Positions 1-5,348 of a stretch of DNA of 5,836 nt are shown one piece after another (position 1 is the stretch's first letter; each line of letters starts with the position of its first letter). Both the position numbers and the translations under genes were made by a program. The stretch is from Coxiellaceae bacterium (GTDB lineage Bacteria; Pseudomonadota; Gammaproteobacteria; GCA-013414725): assembly GCA_013414725.1 (NCBI GenBank), contig CP058706.1, positions 1,556,937 to 1,562,772 of the forward strand. Reading direction: 5' to 3'. Below the pieces are notes generated by a model that made no database searches, was not told the DNA's origin, and saw nothing but the letters and a program-made list of their open reading frames with translations.

Positions 1-144
1 GGTGCTTCCGCACCGGAAAAACTCGTACAAGATGTGATTGCCCAGTTGTTAGCTTGGGGCGCATCTGAAGTTGTTGAACTTTCTGGTCGTCCAGAGACGA
101 TTACTTTTGCATTACCTAAAGAGTTGCGTGAGGTTACTGCTTAA
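1..144 (+). CDS. ispH: 4-hydroxy-3-methylbut-2-enyl diphosphate reductase IspH, C-terminal end (partial)
   Basis: This is the last 47 codons of IspH (LytB), the iron-sulfur enzyme that makes IPP and DMAPP in the last step of the MEP isoprenoid pathway. Frame 1 is open from the first base to a TAA at 142-144. The peptide starts [13 protein letters not shown], matching the conserved GASAP segment near the end of IspH. It closes with a [16 protein letters not shown] stretch that parallels the E. coli ending (GREENIVFEVPKELR). The cluster-binding cysteines lie upstream, outside the window. The piece is intact, with no frameshift. In several gammaproteobacteria ispH sits in the ileS-lspA-fkpB-ispH group beside pilE, and here a pilE-like gene lies about 4.5 kb downstream on the other strand. 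The identification rests on the short C-terminal signature and is firm for the family. Confidence 0.92.
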   Translation, partial: GASAPEKLVQDVIAQLLAWGASEVVELSGRPETITFALPKELREVTA

Positions 145-170
145 CAAGAGATTACGCAATACAATATAAA
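141..170 (+). promoter_or_regulatory. Candidate sigma-70 promoter for the large gene
   Basis: TTAACA at 141-146 (5 of 6 to the -35 consensus, overlapping the ispH stop) lies 18 bases before TATAAA at 165-170 (5 of 6 to the -10 consensus). Transcription would start near 177, leaving a leader of about 26 bases before the ATG at 203. The 145-202 gap is very AT-rich, so chance matches are likely. I see no terminator hairpin after ispH, so read-through is also possible. Confidence 0.35.
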
Positions 171-202
171 AATTAAAAGCATCTAATAATAACTATAAAA
201 AT

Positions 203-774
203 ATGCCTGAGAATAATATCTATTATATTGCCAAAAATATCAATTGCCTGTCCAGATTATTTCTTTGTTTGGTGAGTGGTCTAGGGCCAAAACTACCCAC
301 GGTGTTATTGCCATTGTTAGGCGCAGTCTGCACGGACTCAATCAAGAACAACTGCCAATGTTGGCGACACAATTAATTAAAAACATCCGGATTTATGTCG
401 ATTCAGACGATTTTTGGCATCCTAATAAATATCGTTATTATTCTGGTTGGTATGGAACCAAGCGGGAATTAACCGATGAATCCCGATTATTAAATAAATT
501 GCTGCAACAATTGGAGCAAGAACAATTGCAGCAAACAATGAAAGCACAGATTAATTCTAAACAACATACGATTACACAGCCCTACAATAAATCTGAGCTT
601 GAGCCTCTCTCGACATTGTCGAGATCATTATTAACAACAAGTGGTCGAGGACAGCAACAAGGAAAAGATCAATATTGGGTAATTTTGTTGTTACTATTGC
701 AACGATTCATGACTGTTTATGCCCAATCACAAGCAGCAGATCCAGGTATTGCTTCGCATGATGAGAATATTTTT
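203..774 (+). other. N-terminal region of the giant protein (about residues 1-192), no known domain recognised
   Basis: After the first joint (A5 at 233-237) frame 1 runs to about 774. It contains an aromatic, charged patch (FWHPNKYRYYSGWYGTKREL, nt 415-474) followed by a Gln/Leu-rich helix (LLNKLLQQLEQEQLQQ). A hydrophobic stretch of about 17 residues, YWVILLLLLQRFMTVYA, lies around residues 158-174 (nt 673-723). It is short and interrupted by QR, so a buried helix is more likely than a membrane span. No signal peptide is visible. In the literal sequence this frame runs on to a TAG at 823-825, but the ankyrin pattern shows that the true frame changes at 770-774. Confidence 0.6.
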
Positions 775-3700
775 CACCTGACAATGCAACTCCGCTATCA
801 CTGGCCACTACCGAAGCTAATGTAGATCTTAGTAGGTTACTTTTGGTTGCTTGTGCAAAATCTAATATAGAATTAGTGCAAGAATTATTCCGCCGAAATG
901 TAGATGTCAATTATCAAGATGTCAATGGTGCAACATGTTTACATGCGGCTGTCGAATATAATTTGCCAATTGTACAAGAACTAATTGACAGAGGTGCTGA
1001 TGTTACTTTGATGGTTGAGGAAATGACAGCTTATCAATTGGCCAGGATGCAGTATAACGATGAAATTCAAAGAATTATTTTAAAGCCCATTATGGGTAAA
1101 GACACCGATAAATTGATTGAGCTGACCAGGCTTTTTGATCACAAAATTATCAAGGATGTTGATGAACGAATTGCTAAATTATTATCGGTTTTGTCTCCCT
1201 ACTTTGAGAGAAGTCGTTTGATCGGTGATATCCTAGGTGCTTATTACTATGTCAAAGCACAAGAGACATCTGGCTCCAGCAGCAAACAAGCATTTCAGTT
1301 AGGGTTGAAATATTCGTTGCCACGTAAAAGTTCATATTTGGCGTATTTGTCCATATATCCTGAGATAGAAGTAGCTGAGCAAGCGCTTGTAAATTTCCCA
1401 GGCGATGCTAATTTATTATTGATAAAAGCTAATATTTTATTGCAGCAAAAAAGTACAATGAATCTGTAGAAGTGGGAAAACAATTACCGTTAAATCATAG
1501 AAATGCTTTACATATAAAAATTTTGCATCAGGCAGATATACATTTTAAACAGAAAGATGATAATACTGCGTTCAATATTGCTCTCAGTCTTGAACAATAT
1601 CCTATTTCTTATGTTTGGCTAGTAAACAGATATATTGATTTAGGGAATATAAAAAGGCCAGAGAAATTTGCACTGCGGCTGAGGCTTTTTTGTTGATCGT
1701 GAAGCGCGTGAGGCCATCAAGTTAGCACGTGAGCAGGTTGAATTTTTACTGATGAACGTAATGCCCTTGTTTATGTTATTAATAATCCCGGCGCTCAAAC
1801 CAGCCATCCAAAAAAGATTGGCCATTATTTTATCGAGATATTTACGCTTCAAATTTATACTCTGAGGAGGAGCGATTCGAATTTTATCCGCGCCGTAAAA
1901 ATTTTCAGAAGACTGATATTCCAACAGAAGTTCCTGGCGTGAATAACCATGCAGGAAGAGTTCAGTATATTCGACGGGTGATTGACTCGCTTCCTGCAGA
2001 TGATCCTTATTATAACGATCATTTTAAATATTATTATTATCAGCTTGGCAAGGATTATCTGGCCTTGGACATGAGAAAAGAGGCCAAAGAAGCTTATAGA
2101 ATAGCTGATCAATTGCCTGGTTACGTTCAATATGCTCCAATTGAAAATTTTTCAATTTATTCGTGGAAAGATTATCTCTATTTTGCAGGTTGTTTTTGTT
2201 ATTTATGCTGACATTTGGGAATGTGGGCTATGCAGGATATCACACCTATCAGTTACATCAGAAAATGAAAAAGTTAAATTGGAAAAAGAGAAAAGTACAA
2301 GCAATATTAACATTGCTTAACTCGTTGACTTCTCAATTTTATGATGCTTCATGGCAGTATATTCCTGATGGTGAGTTTAGGCTGTCTGGTACATCAAAAC
2401 AACAAGTGACAGTTGATTCACTTCAAGTGTATTCTATTGATACTAAGGTTCTTGGTATTGAAGTTGAGAATGCCATTAAAAGATATTTAAGTCATGCAAG
2501 CCGACCATTGAGTTTGGTAATGATAATATATCTGTTGTCATGAATGAAATAAGGCAAATAAATCAGCCGAAAATCGAGAATATTAGAGAGGCGATCATTC
2601 GGAAAATTAAAGAATCTTCCAATGAGGCTAATGTTGGCAAGTTAATTAAACGTTATGATGAATTATCCCCAAAGATTGCACTGCTGCAATCACGAATCAA
2701 TTCAATCAATACTCAGTTTGCTAACTTGGAAAACAATCAAACAATACTGATACAAAAATTGCTGTTGAAGCCAGCTTGAGTTCAATCAAAGAAGCTGATG
2801 AAGAATTTGCTAATGTGCATAAACTAGCAAACGAAACTCTCCAGTATTACAACCGATTGGTCGAGACTAAGACAAAAACAAATGATGAGCTTGATGCAAA
2901 AATTGAGGGCCTCGTTTCTTTGAAATCAGCAATTAATCAAGATAAGCCTGATGCACAAGAGATAGAAAATTTAGTAAAATCTTTGGAAGCAGTCGAGTCT
3001 TTGCTCTCAAGTACCGAAAAATATTTGGGTGAATATTTGTCGAATTGGGAAGCACGGTTTAGTAAATTTTCTACCGCTAAAGTAGAGATGGAAGAGAGAA
3101 AAAGACAGCACAGGCTTCAGCAAAAAGAAGATGAAGCAGCCGCCGCTGAAGGCCAGCAAAGTCCAAAAAAGCGCCACCACCACAGGCCAAGGTTGGGACG
3201 AAACCAGGTTTTAAATCCACTTATCAAACACTCCCACACAGTTTGGTCAGTGATGATAATACAATTTCTAAGCCTACAATTAATCCTTATGCAGGCATGA
3301 TTAAACTTAATCCTAAAATTCATATGGCCAACGTAATGTTGCAGTGTGTGGCGCAACTATTAAAAGGCATTGATGATGGCAACTGGGACTTTTCAAAGCC
3401 AAATCATGTATTGATGGTTCAATATACGTTGTCTTATTATATAATAAAGCTCATGGGCGCACTGGCTGATTGTTGTGCCGACATTGAATTATCTGAAATA
3501 AATTCTAAAGTAATTGCCCAAGCTCAAGCGCAGATGGTACGTCGTGGTCTTTTGTATCATGATTACAACGGCTTGGATTTTTAGCAAATCTCATCATTTT
3601 TGCTCGTCAATTAGTGGATTCATTGGCTAACACACTACAAGTTCTTAAAACCCAAGGCCTATTTTTGGATGAGGCAGAATTATTGGACTTTTCTTCGAAT

Positions 3701-4680
3701 TTTTTATGAAAGACCTGGAACAATCGATCAGTACTAACCCGCTTATTTTTAATTATTCGATCTATTGTGTTGAAAAGCTCCAGTTATACGTCAACTTTTT
3801 AGTCCGGCTTGCCAATCGTAATAGTGAAATTTGCCAAGAAAATATTGATGAAAAATCCTTGCTTGAGGTCTATCGCGCCATCGTTTTATCAATTTATGAT
3901 ATTCGTCATGGCATCCATCGGCGACATAAAAAACAATTAGTGGATTTTTAGAGCGGCTAAAGAATGTCACGAAAATCAGTGAGACCATAACAATTTTAAA
4001 TGATGTGCAAAAATTTATTGCGACAATTCGAGGCAAAGACAAACTGGGTAACGATAGTGTTTTCGTAGAAAAATACACAGATGAGCAAATTGTTGATCAT
4101 TTGGAAAAAGAGATGAACTGTATCAAAATGATTGCTGATCATCGTGGCCGCTCATCTTATATTAATGGCTTTAGTGAAGACTTGGGGAGAATGTTGTTAC
4201 TCGAGGAATTGTGAATAAAGTCATTGATTATAACATGAAAAAATTATTACGGTATGTTCAAGAATTTCAACTGTTATGGCTTGAATATGGAAAGTTACCT
4301 CTTCAGGAATTTTCTAATAACCAAGAGTTGTTGGTTTGTTTGAAAATGTTGGTGATGTTAATAGGCCAACAAATTCGATCTTTTCCCGAAGCTATTCGTA
4401 AAGAGATTGCAACTACCTGTGTGATACCTTGTGGTTTAGCAGAGAATACCAAAACTTCATTTGAACAATACCGGGCCAATTTACATCATTATGGCACTAA
4501 TAATGAGCCTTATGAAGAGGTTTCCTTTGTCGAATTGACAAAAATTGCCAAAAAATGCATCAATTCATGGCTAGATTACAAGCGTATGTGGGCAGAAATT
4601 CACATATCTTTACTGAATCGCTTGAAGAGCCAGCATTGCAGAATGACAATGCTGAACAACCTAAGGGATTGAATGCATAG
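203..4680 (+). CDS. Giant ankyrin/TPR/coiled-coil membrane protein, one gene broken by about 16 one-base frameshifts
   Basis: I do not recognise this protein. The stretch contains overlapping forward open frames, each ending where the next frame continues with matching protein character. All transitions go frame 2 to 1 to 0 to 2, each equal to one lost base, nearly all at homopolymers: 233-237, 770-774, 1447-1452, 1651-1655, 1686-1691, 1743-1747, 1810-1815, 2167-2184, 2513-2515, 2730-2741, 3165-3170, 3578-3582, 3700-3705, 3945-3949, 4184-4187 and 4596-4611. Restoring them gives 4,494 bases, exactly 1,498 codons, from ATG 203 (MPENNIYYIAKKYQLPV...) to TAG 4678-4680. The order is N-terminal region, ankyrin repeats, TPR-like repeats, one membrane helix, coiled coil, Pro/Lys linker and helical C-terminus. 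No Shine-Dalgarno is obvious before ATG 203, so the start is tentative. The last joint is the least certain; without it the gene ends at TGA 4670-4672. The frame joining is strongly supported and the function is unknown. A host-directed effector is one possibility. Confidence 0.85.
780..1080 (+). other. Ankyrin repeat region of the giant protein (about residues 194-294)
   Basis: Frame 0 carries recognisable ankyrin repeats. A degenerate start, DNATPLSLA, is followed by LLLVACAKSNIELVQELF with RRNVDVNYQD. The best repeat is DVNGATCLHAAVEYNLPIVQ with ELIDRGADVTLM (from about residue 240), and a weaker third follows (MTAYQLARMQYNDEIQRIIL). The G-x-T-x-L-H-x-A-x-x-x-x-x-x-x-V-x-x-L-x-x-x-G-A-D-V pattern is close to the family consensus. 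Ankyrin repeats bind proteins and in intracellular gammaproteobacteria are common in secreted effectors. The repeats show that the reading frame is a real coding frame here. Confidence 0.88.
1190..1760 (+). other. TPR-like helical repeats of the giant protein (about residues 330-520)
   Basis: Read across four joints, this region gives paired amphipathic helices of TPR style. One unit is NLLLIKANILLQQKKYNESV, from about residue 404, spanning the joint at 1447-1452. The next is ALHIKILHQADIHFKQKDD followed by AFNIALSLEQYP. A third is YVWLVNRYIDLGNIKKAREI followed by AAEAFFVDREAREAIKLARE, spanning the joints at 1651-1655 and 1686-1691. Continuity of the helix pattern across each joint is the main argument that the fragments are one protein. 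TPRs are protein-binding scaffolds. The call is by pattern only. Confidence 0.7.
2011..2125 (+). other. Additional TPR-like hairpin before the membrane segment (about residues 606-643)
   Basis: In frame 1 the segment HFKYYYYQLGKDYLALDMRK then EAKEAYRIADQLPG has TPR spacing: an aromatic-rich helix A with x-LG-x-x-Y-L-A-L, then helix B with E-A-x-x-A-Y. It follows a Tyr/Arg-rich stretch (YSEEERFEFYPRR) that is only readable after restoring one A at 1810-1815. It sits just before the membrane helix, so it may be the last repeat of the same solenoid. Confidence 0.55.
2173..2240 (+). other. Single predicted transmembrane helix (about residues 660-682)
   Basis: The frame joint in 2167-2184 fuses YLYF to CRLFLLFMLTFGNVGYAG, a run of about 20 mostly hydrophobic residues. 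Immediately after it comes a Lys-rich cluster (HQKMKKLNWKKRK). By the positive-inside rule the coiled-coil and C-terminal half would lie in the cytosol and the repeat half on the other side, if it is an inner-membrane protein. The exact N-terminal edge depends on where in 2167-2184 the base is missing. Confidence 0.6.
2540..3157 (+). other. Long coiled-coil region of the giant protein (about residues 783-988)
   Basis: This stretch is Glu/Lys/Gln/Leu-rich, low in Pro and Gly, with heptad-like spacing. Examples are IENIREAIIRKIKESSNEAN, LIKRYDELSPKIALLQSRIN, DELDAKIEGLVSLKSAINQD and IENLVKSLEAVESLLSSTEK. It ends in a charged segment (VEMEERKRQHRLQQKEDEAA). One joint at 2730-2741 interrupts it. 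It probably forms an oligomerising or rod-like stalk after the membrane helix. Confidence 0.75.
3161..3246 (+). other. Pro/Lys-rich low-complexity linker (about residues 990-1019)
   Basis: After restoring one A in the A6 run at 3165-3170 the sequence reads SPKKAPPPQAKVGTKPGFKS, then TYQTLPHSLVSDD. This is a typical flexible linker between the coiled coil and the C-terminal domain. In the literal frame the same bases give a His/Arg-rich run (KKRHHHRPRL), which is an artefact of the frameshift. Confidence 0.65.
3247..4611 (+). other. Helical C-terminal domain of the giant protein (about residues 1019-1475), unrecognised
   Basis: Five joined frames (joints at 3578-3582, 3700-3705, 3945-3949, 4184-4187 and 4596-4611) give about 455 residues, mostly Leu/Ile/Lys/Glu-rich helices. 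Examples are VMLQCVAQLLKGIDDGNWDF, FLANLIIFARQLVDSLANTL, YCVEKLQLYVNFLVRLANRN and MKKLLRYVQEFQLLWLEYGK. Several cysteines (CADCC-like spacing in ALADCCADIE; TTCVIPCG) are present without a clear metal-binding pattern. No catalytic motif is recognised. The helices suggest an all-alpha fold or a further bundle after the linker. Confidence 0.6.
4612..4680 (+). other. Glu-rich C-terminal tail of the giant protein (residues 1476-1497)
   Basis: In the restored frame the protein ends TESLEEPALQNDNAEQPKGL then NA, with TAG at 4678-4680. This hydrophilic, Glu-containing tail has Leu at position -3 and an ESLEE block at -21 to -17. In the literal frame the ending is instead ISLLNRLKSQHCRMTMLNN..., basic and Cys/Met-rich, stopping at 4672. 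The restored version is preferred because it continues the missing-base pattern and looks like a normal terminal tail, but both endings are possible. Confidence 0.5.
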
Positions 4681-5082
4681 TATTACCAACAATTGCTGAT
4701 TTTTGCTTCGCCTGAGATGTTTTTTCTCCTGCTTGATTGTAATAATAACTACCGCATGACTTGTCTTTATTTGGTTGCCATATGGGTCTGCTTGGATGTG
4801 GTATGTTTCGTCATCAGCTTGAGTAATGCTGAACTGATAAAATTCATGTGTGTTTGAAGTATTAAATTGTAAATTGTCAATGGTGGCGCCGTGATAGGAA
4901 TGATGAACCAAATGATATAATTCTAACTTAGCTGATAGTTCTAATAGACCATGAGTTGCTTCAGTGCGATGCGCTTTTAATACATGGGCTGTGTAAAGCG
5001 GATAAGCAGTAGTCGTTAAAATACTAATGATAATTAAAACAACTAAAAGTTCGAGTAAAGAAAAACCAAGGTGTTTTTGCAT
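4661..5082 (-). CDS. pilE: Type IV minor pilin of PilE type, one-base frameshift near the C-terminus
   Basis: This is a type IV pilus (minor) pilin. The class III leader MQKHLG is cut by prepilin peptidase after Gly6. Mature residue 1 is Phe (N-methylated) and Glu is at mature position 5, within FSLLELLVVLIIISILTTTA, the hydrophobic N-terminal helix. RTEATHGLLELSAKLE follows, as in PilE proteins. The ATG at 5082-5080 has an AAGGG 8 bases upstream (5095-5091). The literal frame leaves the family pattern after residue 104. Adding one A opposite the TTT at 4770-4772 yields NKDKSCGSYYYNQAGEKTS, closely matching the PilE ending (DKTCGKLTLNQLGE in Pseudomonas), and stops at TAG 4663-4661: 141 codons, 140 residues. 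Uncorrected, the frame runs antisense into the large gene to 4600. Only one Cys is seen where many pilins have a pair. Its 3' end overlaps the convergent large gene by about 20 bases. Confidence 0.9.
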
Positions 5083-5110
5083 TGTGCCAACCCTTCAAGG
5101 AAAAACGACT

Positions 5111-5138
5111 ATTTTTAGTCAGATATGCCCAAGGTCAA
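5111..5138 (-). promoter_or_regulatory. Candidate promoter of the pilin gene
   Basis: On the minus strand TTGACC (5138-5133, 5 of 6 to -35) is followed after 16 bases by AAAAAT (5116-5111, 4 of 6 to -10), giving a leader of about 20-25 bases with the AAGGG ribosome site. A short dyad, GACTA-TTTT-TAGTC (5107-5120), covers the -10 region and could be an operator or a chance feature. I found no GG-N10-GC sigma-54 element in a suitable place. Confidence 0.3.
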
Positions 5139-5173
5139 TACAGTTATATGCATACATAGAAAATGTGAATTTT

Positions 5174-5215
5174 TAATGTAGGATGGATCCGCTTTGCTTG
5201 ATCCATCCTACATTA
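5174..5215. repeat. Perfect REP-like inverted repeat (about 16-bp arms, 10-base loop)
   Basis: AATGTAGGATGGATC at 5175-5189 is exactly complementary to GATCCATCCTACATT at 5200-5214, extended by one T-A pair at 5174/5215. The loop is CGCTTTGCTT. The TGTAGGATGG...CCATCCTACA arms with a GC-TTTGC-like centre resemble the dispersed palindromes (REP elements spread by RAYT transposases) of many gammaproteobacteria. No T-run follows directly on either strand, so it is not a textbook intrinsic terminator. It lies between two divergent genes, where no terminator is needed. Confidence 0.8.
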
Positions 5216-5291
5216 GGCGAGTTTATTTTTATATCCTGTATTGACACAGTCCAATTATTCCTGCCAAATTAGCATTATGACTAGCCAAGCC

Positions 5292-5319
5292 ATTGAAAGT
5301 GACGGGGCCTGCCCCATTT
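5292..5319 (+). promoter_or_regulatory. Sigma-32 (RpoH) heat-shock promoter of clpB
   Basis: ATTGAAA at 5292-5298 (consensus CTTGAAA) is followed after 13 bases by CCCCATTT at 5312-5319 (consensus CCCCATnT). Both boxes and the spacing fit the RpoH promoter. Transcription would begin near 5326, about 20-25 bases before the clpB ATG. clpB is a classical RpoH regulon member in E. coli. A GGGGC-CT-GCCCC dyad (5304-5315) overlaps the spacer and the -10 box. Confidence 0.82.
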
Positions 5320-5348
5320 TCAAACCATACTTTTGGGGAGAATCTGAT

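Noticed and set aside
843..1469. A stand-alone ankyrin-repeat gene starting at TTG 843
   Set aside because: The same frame is open further upstream (from 765) with ankyrin-like residues, and the N-terminal fragment joins it after one base. No ribosome site precedes 843.
2776..3300. A separate coiled-coil gene with a His/Arg-rich C-terminus (KKRHHHRPRL)
   Set aside because: The His/Arg run arises from reading past the A6 at 3165-3170 in the wrong frame. The neighbouring frame gives a normal Pro/Lys linker that continues the protein.
707..4078. Minus-strand open frames inside the large gene (for example 707-910, 1640-2130, 3117-3356, 3791-4078)
   Set aside because: They are antisense to frames with clear ankyrin, TPR and coiled-coil character, lack ribosome sites and show no family resemblance.
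203..4680. Programmed ribosomal frameshifting as the cause of the broken frames
   Set aside because: Programmed sites are rare, need slippery heptamers and stimulators, and do not occur 16 times in one gene. The sites here share only being short homopolymers.
5068..5090. Sigma-54 element TTGGCAC-N5 just before the pilin ATG
   Set aside because: The second half would fall inside the coding start and does not match TTGCA, and the ribosome site overlaps it.
5174..5240. Intrinsic terminator at the 5174-5215 hairpin
   Set aside because: There is no T-run directly after the stem on either strand, and both flanking genes point away from it.
5241..5270. Sigma-70 promoter for clpB from the perfect TTGACA at 5241-5246
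   Set aside because: At 16-18 base spacing there is no acceptable -10 hexamer (only CCAAAT-like), while the sigma-32 promoter downstream is convincing.
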